A stretch of DNA of 28,816 nt, from the NCBI GenBank assembly GCA_027600665.1, contig JADGJL010000254.1, forward strand, positions 1 through 28,816. Reading direction: 5' to 3'. This document shows, piece by piece, positions 9,902-20,155 of the stretch; positions within the stretch are counted from its first letter, which is position 1, and every line of letters starts with the position of its first letter. Below the pieces are notes generated by a model. The model worked only from the letters and a program-made list of their open reading frames with translations, had not been told where the DNA came from and did no database searches. A program made the position numbers and the translations under genes. The DNA comes from Irineochytrium annulatum. Taxonomy: Eukaryota; Chytridiomycota; Chytridiomycetes; Chytridiales; Chytridiaceae.

Positions 9902-12900
9902 CTATCTTGGCCCCATTCCGGTGACCGTGCTCGTCGTCATAAAGCTCGCGTCATCCCTAACAAGCCCATGCCCGGAACCCGTCACGTGCGCGCTCACGCT
10001 AGGCCCCGCACCCCCCTTGAGGTGCGCCCCACTTCTCGAGGTCTTCAGCTGCGCGGCTCCCCAATCGCGCCTGCTTCCCCTGAAAGCCGTTACGACGCCG
10101 ATGGCACGAGGCACCTTCCTCGCCGTCTGCCAAAGCTCTTTCGGGTCCCGCCTTGCCGCTGAGCCGGGCGAAAGCTCGTCCTCGGTCGCGAGGCCACCCT
10201 TGCTCTGCTTACCGAGCGACTGGTTCGACGTCCGGATCGCGATTGTAGGGAGTGAAGCCTTAGTCTTCGGGACGTGGGGCGGCGGCGATGCCGTGCGAGG
10301 GCGCTCGACATTCGAGTCGACGATGACGATTGGGACGTCTGGCTCGGCCATCGTGACGCCCGAGCCCTCGAGTTTGCCCTCCGTGGCTTCGGCACCCTTG
10401 CCCGCCTCGCCCTCCTCCTCATCCTTCAAGCCTCGGCCGGATGCACCGGTAGCCCACGACTTCCACGTCGCCTTCCGGTTGAGCGCGTCGCCCTCATCCT
10501 CCTCGTCCTCCTCAGCGGCCGCGGGCTTCTCCTTGTACGGCTTAACGAGTGGGTTGATTAGGGGCGCAACAATGAAGTCCGGGAGAAGGCGGATAAGAGC
10601 ACCGACGACCAACGAGGCGGCGCCAAAGCCGAGGCAGATTCCCCAGTCGCGGCCATCAAGCTTAGTGGTCTTGAAGGCCGTGCTGCCAAACTCGACGATA
10701 ATGATCTGGGTGATAATAGTGCCGACGACGATAGAGATGAACATCGAGTTGCGGTGGACGTTCTTGAACACATTCAGACCTGTAAAAAGGACCACATTAC
10801 TTAATTGCACATCTACAAGTCATATCAACCGAACACTCACTTTTTCCAATAACCCTACAGTTAATTTCATTGAACACCTGGCAGAAAACGAACGTATTGA
10901 AAACGAGGGTGGCGGTTCTATAATCCACGCCGACATTATCGCTGTCCATGTAATCACCGCCGCTCGTAATCCACCCGTCCTTTAAAATCCCGCTGCCCTG
11001 CAAATAAATGCCCAGGCACACCACCATCTGGTACAAACTCTGTCCCAACACCATCTTCCACATGTCGAAGTTGATGAGCGGGTCCGTCCGCCTCGCCGGC
11101 GCGCGGTCAAGGAGGTCCGGGGTGGGCGGGTCAGTCGCAAGGGCAAGGGCGGCGAAAGTGTCCATAATGAGGTTGACCCAGAGCAGCTGAACGGCAGACA
11201 GGACGGACACAGGCTCCTTGGTGTACGACAGTATGCCGGTCAGGAAGGCCGTGATGACGGCGAGGAAGACGGCGGTTACGTTGACGGTCAGCTGGAACTG
11301 CAGGAATTTTCGGACAGAGTCGTAGACAGAGCGCCCCCAGATAATGGCCTTCGACAGACTGACGAAGTTGTCGTCGAGCAGGACGATGTCGGACGCCTCC
11401 TTGGCCACCTCCGTACCGGCGATCCCCATGCTGAACCCGACGTCGGCGGCGCGGAGCGCGGGAGCGTCATTTGTCCCGTCACCCGTGACGGCGACGGTCT
11501 CGCCGAGCCTCTTCAGGTTTTGCACCAAAATCTGCTTGTCCAACGGCGAAGACCTCGCAAGGACCCTCAAACGCGGCAGGATATCATCGAGCTGCTCCCG
11601 AGTCAACGTCCTGAACACCGGTCCCTCCAACGTCTCGTCCTCAGGTCCCTCTATAATACCCGCCTTCATCGCAATCGATCTTGCGGTCACAAGGTTGTCC
11701 CCCGTCACCATCCGAACAATGATGCCGGCCCTCTTACAGTCCTTAACGGCGCCAGGGACCTCAGTTCGGATAGGGTCCTGGATACCGACAAGACCGGCGA
11801 GTACGAGCCCGGACTCGTCCTCCTCCGGCTGCGGCTCACCCTCGGGCTCAGCGACGAGAGGGGCGGCGGCGGGAGAGATGCCATCCGGCATCGCGCGCAC
11901 GGCGCGGGCGGTGCTGCCGGACGAGCCCATCCCGGACCGTGCGTCGTAGCCCTTGAACGCGATACAGATCGTTCTGAGGGCGTCGGACGCCATGCCATTG
12001 ATGCACTCGGCGAATGCCGCGCGCTTCTCCTCCGTCAGGGCGGTGACCTTGCCACCTTCGTCCAAGTACGAGTCGCAGCACGTGAGGACGATCTCGGCGG
12101 CGCCCTTGCAGAACAGCCACTTCTTCTGCTCCTTGTCCTTCTTGTGGTGGTGATGCCCCGCCTTGGCCGCGGCCTCGCCGTAGAGCGCCTTCTCGAGCTT
12201 CCCGTCCCTGGGCAGCTTGACGACGGTGCTCATGCGCTTGCGGTCGGACGAGAACGGGATGACCTCGACGACCTCGACGGCCTCGCGGTCCTTAGCGTAA
12301 GGGAAGCCAAGGGATTTCGTAAACTCGAGCATTGCGATCTCAGTCTTTGAGCCGACAAACTCAGTCTTGCCGTCCGCGTTCGCAATCTCGTCGGCCGTGC
12401 AGTTGATGTTGATGCAGCGCGCCACATGAGACAGGACAGATTTAGGAATGCCGGCGCGGAGGCGGGCCGGGGCGGACTTCTTCTTATTCGGCGTGGACGC
12501 ACCGGACTCGACCGGCGGGGTGGTGGTGCCATCGATGTTGTTGGCAGTGGACGGGCCTTCGACGACGGCGGCGGGAGGCTCCGCGGCAATGACGACCTGG
12601 ACCTCCGGCTCCTGGTTGGTGGTGTCGAACTTGACACCCGCCAAGGTACCGGCGACGACGGTCATCCTGTTCTGGGTGAGCGTACCAGTTTTATCGGAGC
12701 AGATGGTGGTAGCATTGCCCATAGTCTCGCAAGCCTTGAGGTGACGGACGAGGTTGTTATCCTTCAGCATGCGGAGCGTTGCGTGAGCAAGCGACAACGT
12801 AACGGCCAGCGGAAGACCTTCGGGCACGGCGACGACGACAATGGTAATGCCCGTGATGAAGACGCCGACGATATCGTTCGCGTACGTGACAGCATCACGC

Positions 12901-15144
12901 TTCGTTGGCGTCGAGATCGTGAAGTAGATGATAAGCAGGCCGACGACCATGACGACCGCGGCTGCGAGGCCGAACTTGGCGATCTGGTCCGCAAGCCTCC
13001 CGAGCTTCATCTGCAGGGGCGTCTCCTCGGGTTCAACGTCGAGCGAGGCTAGCAGGCGGCCGTTAACCGAGTTAGGGCCGGTGGCGACGACGAGCATTTT
13101 CCCGACACCGTTCACAACCTTCGTGCCGGAAAGAAGGAAAGGGTCATTCATCTTGTCCTTGTTGACCGCGACCGTCTCGCCGGTGAGGGAAGACTCGTCA
13201 GCGGAAAGGTTGAAACCTTGAATGACGATACCGTCGGCGGGAAGGATGTCTCCAACGTTTACAAGGCAAACATCTCCGACTAGTAGCGCTGAGGTCATAA
13301 TCTTCCTCAGCTGGCCATCTCGAATGACCTGGGTGAAGGCCAGCGAGCGCGAGTAGTCGTTCAGCTTCCGGAACTGGCCCTGCTTCCGGTAATCGTTGAT
13401 AGACGAAATCAAGACAATGATGACAACTGATGGATAAAAACCGTCGTTAACTTCTGCTACTGCCTGTGCGACGACATAAATGGGCAAAACTCACCAGCGG
13501 CAATAATGGCAACACCATCCACGAAGCCCAAAGGGTCCTTCTTCGGCGCAAACGCCGACTTATAGATCCCAATAGCTACATCCATCAACGCCGCGACGCA
13601 AAGCACAATCAGCGTCTTGTCCTTGAGGGCGTCGAAGGCGAACGACCACAGGCTCTTCGTCTCGGGCTGAGGCAGGGTGTTGTCACTGAAGTGGGCCTTC
13701 CTGTCCGCGAACGCGGTCGGGTCCTCGAGCGTGGGGGCTTTAGCGAGGTCCTTCGGCTGCTGACCCATTAGGTCCTTGGGGTCGCCAGCGTCAAAATCCT
13801 CATCGTCGTACTCGTCGTCCATGTCGCTCTCGCCTTCATCCGTCATCTCGGAGGGCTCGGACTGAACGGGCGCGATGGAGCCGTCGGGCGTCACGACCAC
13901 GAGGCCCGCGGACGCGGGGACGGCCTCGGACGCTTCCGAGAAGCGGCGGTCGGGGCCTTTATTGGAGCTGCTTGTGCTCAACTACATTTCAATGAATAAA
14001 TTATCAAGGCAAGAAAATGAAATTTGAATGACGTACACCACGCTTCATAGACTGGTTCCGCTGCATCGTCGAGTTCTTCCTCCGGTGCTTATAAACGCCC
14101 AACTTATCGTCGCTCGCGGCCGACAACCCGTTCTTCAAGCTCGACCTCAGCTTCCTCGCAAGGCCCTCTACGCCACCTAGCGCGTACAACTCGTCAGCGC
14201 TCTTGCTCTCCAGCATTTTTCCAATCTCCTCCGGCTTCACGCCGAACTTGGACGCGCTGGCTGACTCATCGAAGGGAGCGTTCGGGTCCGAAACCGAGGA
14301 AGTGCGCGAAGCCGAGGAGACGGACTTTTGAAGCGAGGGCGTATGGTTTGAGGTCGTGGACGCGCCAGTATGATGGCGGACGAGTGTGCCGGAGGCGTCC
14401 GAGACTCCAGGGGAGTGGCGACCAGTCGAGCCCTAGGAATCAAAGGTAATACACGTTAGCAACCGAGGCTTGTAAGCCTTTATAAGCAGTGTAGGGACTA
14501 ATATGTAGCAGGATGGCTATTGCCTACTTCAAGTAAACACATTCGCAAGCGCTCACCTGTCCCGGGATCGCCAGCGTATCATTCCTGCCCAACGTCGTCG
14601 AGTACCCAACAAGCGTGTCGTTCCTCGCCAGCGTGCCCTGGACCCGATCAAGCGTCGAATCAGCCCCAGCCGTCGCAGTCGCACCCGCCGTCGGGTCGGA
14701 CGAGCTCGATCCCGAGTTGTCGTTGCTGTTGGTGGAGGACGTCCTCCGCACGGGCGACGGCGCTCCAAGGATCCTCGTGGACGGCTGCAGGTGGCCACCG
14801 AGCTCCGTCTCGCGGCCGTGGAATTGCGAGGCCATGAAGGATGGGGACGTCGGGCTGGAGGGTGCGGGCTGGGCGGGGGAGGCCGTGACGGGCGAGCTAG
14901 TCGACCTGTCGACGGCCACGCCCGTCTCGGAGGCCGTGAGCATGTCGTTCATGGAGGGCGAGCTGATGAGGATGGGTGGAGGCGGAGGGGGAGGTTGGCT
15001 CGGCTTGCGTGTGCTGACGCTGCTGGCGGACGCTGCTGGCACCGCGGCATTGGTGGCGGAGGCGTGCGATCCGGTCGATGCGGACGAGCCGCCCCGCTTC
15101 GGATCGTTGCCGCCTGCCCGGCTGCTGGTTGAAGCCTTCCTCAT
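9902..15144 (-). CDS. P2B (PMCA-type) Ca2+-transporting ATPase with calmodulin-binding-like tail, 1644 aa
   Basis: Minus-strand exons: 15144-14557, 14432-14037, 13981-13495, 13426-10841, 10779-9902. An in-frame TAG 36 nt upstream fixes the ATG at 15144. Residues 1-280 are Ser/Pro-rich and disordered. Next comes the family N-terminal motif KPEEIGKMLESK...LYALGG, an acidic linker, first membrane segments, SINDYRKQGQFRKLND, LTGET (about 571), M4 motif PEGLP (about 692), phosphorylation site CSDKTGTLTQN (Asp about 735), ATP-binding KGAAE, TGDGTNDAPAL, and LNVFKNVHRN before M9-M10. The pump exports Ca2+ across the plasma or vacuolar membrane using ATP. After M10, about 290 residues form a tail with an acidic stretch and LWQTARKVPRAIGVVTAFRG (10141-10082 region), resembling the animal PMCA calmodulin-binding autoinhibitory segment. 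Yeast Pmc1 is about 1170 residues, so this protein is long at both ends. Confidence 0.97.
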
Positions 15145-16843
15145 GAGAGTAAAGCAGTAAGCTCCGGCGTAAATATCCTAGACAGCTGTGGAAGTCCCAC
15201 TCTATGAACCCTTCGGCGATGTGGTGGATGTTATCCTGACAGCAGCTCGGTGAGGCCGATGCGAGCTGGGCGACGTTCGTCGGTGGTGAGCCTGTAGAGT
15301 TGGCGGGGCCGAACCAATTCGGGAGCGTTTTGTATGTTTCGAGCAGCAGGCACCCCTTGCCCGATCGCCGAGTCTGTGGTCACCGAGTCGCGTAAGGTTT
15401 GCAAGGTTCGTGGTTGCGCGACTGGTCAACAATGAGGCCGTGCAGCCGAGGTACGCTTGCGCGCGGCGACTCCGGTCCAGCTAAGTTGTGAGGCGCGGCT
15501 GTGGCGTAGAGGTCGTGACCACGGTGGGAACGGAATTCGAACCTTAACAGCTGCCTGCACCGGAATCCGCGCTAACAACTATCCCAGGGGGTATATATAG
15601 CTTACAAGCATATAATGCGCGCGCGTAGTTTGGTTGCTGATAAGCTCCAGGCGTTTAACCGTGATATCGTCTACTCATTCCCTAATAGGGTTCACACACG
15701 ATCGCAATCGACCCTGGTGATTTTGAGCCGTGTTTCGACAAAATGTTTTGCACGACCATGCATTGGCCCATCAGAAAACCTTAAATTTGTATGCTTGCCC
15801 CCCTAAAACACATAGACGAAATTACGGAAAACTCTAAAATTCGCCGGAGGCAACGTGGCCCACCCACCGGAATTTGTAATCCTGATAAACAGCTTCACAA
15901 AACGAAAGCAAAACTAACAACCTGAGCGAAATTGCATCAAACGGTTTTTGTTTTTTAGGAATCGCCTCTCTAAAGGAAGTGCCCAACAAGGTGCATTACG
16001 CGGTATTAAACAGCGTTCTCCCACTCCTGTTTTCCTACCCTGCTTGAATCGTGGGCGGTGGCAATACCCTTGCAATCATTAGGACCTCATAAGCATCATT
16101 GTTATAGACAGCCCGCGCAAGAAAGTTGAAGATAAACCGACGGTTGAGTAGCCGTAACAAGACATGCCGTTAAAGTCGGCCGCCTAAACGCATATTGTAA
16201 AAAGCAGAGGCAGCAATTGCTTGCCTGCTCACCATCCTCATCGGCAATCTCAAGTTGCCGTCGATGCCAGGGCGGCTCGCATATCAAATTGTGATGCTTC
16301 TTTGACACGCGCCCGCGAATCCTGCTGTCTCCAGACTTGGCACGCGAAACTGAACTGGTTATAGCAAGTCACTGCGTTGGCATCCACCCTCCCTCCAACT
16401 CCCTGCAAGGGCGAAAGTTGGAGCCTCGTTGACGGCGAAGTGTTCATTGTCACGGCACTTCCTCCAGCGGCGTCTTTGGCGCTCAACAGTGAGGCGGCTT
16501 GGCTGCTCAACAATCGAGATCTAAAGTTTCTTGAGCACAACCGCGCCCCGGAATCCGCTCTCTCCAGCATTTGGCCTGCTCACAACTTGCCGTCGCGTCC
16601 GCGTCATAACTCCCCTCGATAAGATCTAGCGCTCTTCTCCCACAATCCTGTTTCCAAGACTTCAGCGACCGTGCCAGTCCGTCGAACGGCTCGGCGAGCA
16701 CCGCGGCTACCGTCCTGAAGGGACAGTGATCGCTCGCCGAATTCATTTGAAGGGAAACTTTGACACACCCAGTGCTCCTGACAGCGTCCAGCCAGACCGA
16801 CCGGAGACCGCGAAGACGCAGAAGATACATCTAACAGGCCAGG
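15145..16843. other. 1.7-kb gene-free region between divergent genes
   Basis: This is the longest stretch without a supported gene. It separates the divergent starts of the Ca2+-ATPase (minus) and the membrane glycoprotein (plus), so it should hold both promoters and long 5' UTRs. A TATA-like GTATATATAG lies at 15591-15600. Base composition drops to AT-rich around 15600-16150 and rises again after 16200. Open frames at 16250-16570 and 16377-16622 show no motif or family resemblance. A noncoding RNA cannot be excluded. Confidence 0.5.
15591..15600. promoter_or_regulatory. TATA-like element
   Basis: GTATATATAG follows a run of five G. It lies about 450 bases upstream of the Ca2+-ATPase start (minus) and about 1.2 kb upstream of the membrane-glycoprotein start (plus). 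The core is self-complementary, so direction cannot be assigned. Confidence 0.25.
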
Positions 16844-19095
16844 ATGCCTCCGCCGCCGCCTCCCCCGCCGCCGTCGACCGGCCCGGCCAAGAAATGGCCA
16901 ACGGTAACATAAACTACGGCAGTTGTCGTCCTTCCCATCATCTCACGCAGAACATGCATTCTTTCTTGTCTAGGTTGAGGTCCCGCCGCCTCCGTCGTCT
17001 CAAAGCGACGGACGCAACTCCGTCGGAGGCGGCCCGGTTTTCAACGCCTCGGCCGCGGCCGCCTCGGGAGCGCCGAAGAAGTGGGCACAGGTGGAGACCC
17101 ACACCGGAGGCGTTCCCGTCGCTTACAAAGACCGCTCGACGCCCCTGACCGCGAAGCTCAACAACGGCAGCACCCAGAGACTCAACAACAACAACGGGCC
17201 GTCGTCATCGGCCTTGAATCTGGCCGGAAGCAACCAGAAGCTTAATGCGTCCGCGGCATCAGGGCTTAACTTCGGCGCGCCGAAGCCACCCATGCCGCCT
17301 CCGGCACCCGTTCCGTCGGCCCCGCCCGTGCCCGTCGCCGCACCGCCGCCGCCGCCTGTCGCGCCAAGGAGGAGCGCAACGGACGCCAACGCGTCCGTCG
17401 GCGGCAACGGCGGCGGCCTCGCGGCGCAGCTTGCGGCCAAGTCTAAGAGGTTGAACAAGGTGGACGACGGCGGCGCGGACCTGGAAGCCGGTAGTGGTGG
17501 CGAGGCTGGTGAGAGCAAGCGCGCACTTCAGCTGGACGGGTACGACTCGTCCATGACGGTCGCGGGGTCGAACGAGCAGCTTAAGAAGAGCAAACCGAAG
17601 GCGGTCAGGGCCACGCCTGGTCCGAAGGCTGCCAAAGCGCCAAGGGAGAGGAGGGAGCGCAGCGGCGCGCGCATCGAGAGCGGGACCGAGTGTGGTGGGT
17701 GCTGGGAGGGCTGCGGGATGCTGTTGGAGTGGAACTGGCTGACGAGGATCATTGTATGGAGTGCGAGCGTATTTATGGGCGCCGGGGCCTTGGCGGCGCT
17801 GGTCGTGCTGCTCTTCTTCCTCTACTTCAGTAAGTTATGCACAGCCCATATGTATCTTCTTCTTTGCGGCGTTAAACCATCACCACCCTGCAGAGTCGGA
17901 CCTGACCGTCTCCCTCATCTCCTTTGACAACGCGACTTACCCCTCCTCCGTGACCTACTCTGCCAAGTACGCCTTCACCCACATCGACCTCTGCCCGGGC
18001 CTCCAATCCACCCTCCTCGGCTCAGTCTTTTCGCCCCGCTGCGTACGCGTCTACTCCAACGCCCAAGCAAAGGTCGACGACCGCCTCTTCACGCTCTCGT
18101 CCGCCCTGTCCTCCCCAGACGCTCTCTGGACCGATTTGACCTCCCTCCCGCCCAGCACCCGCCTCGCCGAATTTGGCATCACGGGATCCAGCGTCGGGGT
18201 CTACACACGCGCCGTGGTGGGTTGGTACAGGCCCGTCAAGTACGCGGCCGTCGTCAACCGACCCGCGACGTTCCTAACCCCCGCCGGCTCGCTCTCAACT
18301 CGCAGCGCGAACGGGAGCGCGGACGACGGCGACTTCCTGTCGACGCACAACGGAGGGCTGTATTCGCAGGCCAACGGATTGATGAACGAGAGCATCACGC
18401 CCGCGGAGGCCGTCGTGCCGCTTAGAAACGCGGGCGCCGCGTTTGCGATCCAGCAAGGGTTTGCCGTGGGCGACGGGGAGACGTTCTTTAGAAGGAAGTT
18501 TGCGCTGAGCTTGGTGATTGAGCCCGCGAGCTTGAATGTGCAAGGGAACATGGTGCCGATCGAGATGGACGGAAATCTGATCGACGCCGCGGGGAACAGC
18601 ATGCTCATCTCGCGTTCGTGAACACACTATTTTTTTCAATTTTTTTTTAACTAAAGAAATGTACATGTAGCCGTCATCTTGACGCCCATCGTCCACTCTC
18701 CCGGCGACACGATTACCCGCGAGCTCTACAGCCTCTCTTCGCCCTTCGCCCTCCTTCACCTCTCCCTCTATATCGTCAACTCCCAGCCCTTCCCCAGCGG
18801 CTCGACCCTCTCCTTGATCCCCTCGATGAACATCTCCAACACTTACGGCTACGTGACCCCACCGCTCCTGGACCAGACGCTCGTGGGCAAGGACGGCAGC
18901 GTGGTCGTCAGGAGCGAGGGGCGTGTCGTCGTGGATAAGTTCAGCAGGATCGTGCAGGATGGGTCGTCCGGCGTCACGGAGATGGATTGTAGGGTCGAGA
19001 CGTGGGGGGTTGTGGGGGGTTGGCCCTGTCCCGCGGGCGGGATGATGAATGTCACTTACACGAAGGTGTCCGAGGTGGTCCTTATGACGGTTTAA
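16844..19095 (+). CDS. Single-pass membrane glycoprotein with Pro-rich cytoplasmic region, 686 aa, function unknown
   Basis: Exons: 16844-16903, 16974-17829, 17894-18613, 18671-19095. I do not recognise the family. The N-terminal 270 residues start with a polyproline run and are rich in Pro, Ala, Asn and Gly, which could be SH3 or profilin ligands. A short motif occurs twice: AKKWPTVEV (across the first junction) and PKKWAQVET (about nt 17072-17098). One strong membrane span (IIVWSASVFMGAGALAALVVLLFFLYF, about residues 276-306) has no N-terminal signal peptide before it, suggesting type II topology. The roughly 380-residue outer part begins SDLTVSLISFDNATYP. It has five N-glycosylation sequons (NAT, NGS, NES, NIS, NVT) and Cys pairs near LCPGL/PRCVRV and MDCRV/GWPCPAG. 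The layout recalls fungal membrane-anchored beta-sandwich proteins such as LEA2 or DUF3712 types, but that is a guess. The acceptor at 18670 is the least certain. Confidence 0.8.
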
Positions 19096-19559
19096 TGTTT
19101 AGCTTCTTAACCTTCTGGGCATCAGATGAAGATGTCTGGAGTTTAGTAGACTTCTTTGCCTTTATTGTCCCCATCGCAATCTTTTTCGCGACACACATCA
19201 CACATACATTACCTCAGTTTGTTCGCTTGCGACATTTCAAGTATGATAGACACTTCTTAGCGTATTTCCCTTCGCCGTAGAACGACTAATACATAATATC
19301 CCTAACCACCATATTATTGGTGCAAAGCTCGCCGCTGCCGAGGGTTACTTCACGTGTAGAAATGCCGGCTTTCCAAACGTGAAAATGTGCATATCGGACT
19401 AACCCGAAGGAGCGTCAATTCTATGTACTGTATTAACAACGACCCGACTTTCTACACGGCAAACGCGTTTTTATATGAAACAGCAAACGTCAGCTTGATG
19501 TGTACGAGCCTGGAAGCTTAAAATCCAATCCCGCAAATCCCCACCAAGTTCCGAAAAAA
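19096..19559. other. Convergent 3' spacer, membrane glycoprotein and DNAL4
   Basis: This 464-base AT-rich stretch lies between converging stop codons. TTTATT at 19161-19166 could serve as a distant minus-strand poly(A) signal for DNAL4. The small open frame at 19002-19280 has no supported product. Confidence 0.45.
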
Positions 19560-20087
19560 CTATGATGCCTTCCAGACTAGAATACCAATATTACCTATGA
19601 AAGCAGCAAATTAGCCTAGAAGTTTAAGATTTTAACGGAAGATGCTTACCACCAAAATACATAAACATCAGGTTCTTCATTTCGTGTGTCACCTCGAAGC
19701 CGAAACCTTCACCAACAACCACATGCCATGAGCTACCGCATCGCTTGTCCATCAATTCCTTGATCGTCTTAGCAGCGGCCTGTTGAAGCACCATGTTAGT
19801 CTTTGGCGGCATTTGTATGCCCAGATCGTTCGTTACCTCGTAATTGCCAGGATGCTTTTCAACGGCCGTGACGACCATGTCAATCGCCTCAACCCGAAGC
19901 TCGTCCACCATATCGCAAACCTTTCGTCCGGGGGTCAGCATTCATCATCAACAACTTCATAACTAACCTTCACAAGGGGGTAGTTAAAGTTTTTCCTCAA
20001 ATCCTTCTCCTCGGCCTTCTCTCCCGCGGCCGCTCCCGAGGCCGCCGCTGGGGCAGCGAGATTGCCCGTGCTCCCGGCGTCCGCCAT
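19560..20087 (-). CDS. DNAL4: Axonemal dynein light chain 4 (LC8/DYNLL superfamily), 122 aa
   Basis: Minus-strand exons: 20087-19968, 19920-19837, 19779-19650, 19594-19560. After an Ala/Gly-rich N-terminus of about 28 residues the protein reads LRKNFNYPLVK, then DELRVEAIDMVVTAVEKH, AAAKTIKELMDKRCGSSWH, VVVGEGFGFEVTHEMKNL and a tail FGGNIGILVWKAS. GSSWHVVVGEGFGFEVTHE and the final VWKxS are diagnostic for DNAL4 and separate it from cytoplasmic LC8, which has TWHCIVGRNFGSYVTHE. The 57-nt intron at 19836-19780 is 3n and stop-free; it was removed because it interrupts a helix conserved in the family. DNAL4 is assigned to axonemal dynein, where LC8-like dimers join intermediate chains, so the gene implies a motile flagellum. 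The start codon is 68 bp from that of a divergent F-box gene. Confidence 0.93.
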
Positions 20088-20155
20088 TGATCGTGCTGGA
20101 AGGGAGCTTTTGTCGTCAAATTCGTGAATAGCGGAGGCCGAATCTCCACATCATC
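20088..20155. promoter_or_regulatory. 68-bp bidirectional promoter, DNAL4 / F-box gene
   Basis: Only 68 bases separate the divergent ATGs at 20087 (minus) and 20156 (plus). There is no TATA box. GTCAAATTCG at 20115-20124 differs by one base from GTCAAATGCG in the B9D2/TAF7 spacer. Confidence 0.6.

Noticed and set aside
11520..12350. 276-codon plus-strand open frame opposite the Ca2+-ATPase
   Set aside because: It is antisense to the conserved ATPase catalytic domain in a GC-rich gene where stops are rare; it has no motif of its own.
15485..15600. tRNA-like signals: GGTTCGAATTCC on the minus strand and TGGCGTAGAGG on the plus strand
   Set aside because: The B-box-like and A-box-like strings are on opposite strands. 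Neither orientation gives a paired T-stem or a 7-bp acceptor stem of the right length.
19780..19836. Reading the 19 residues between NYE and AAAKT as part of DNAL4
   Set aside because: They would split a helix conserved in DNAL4; the segment has GTAACG and CAACAG ends and is better read as a 57-nt intron.
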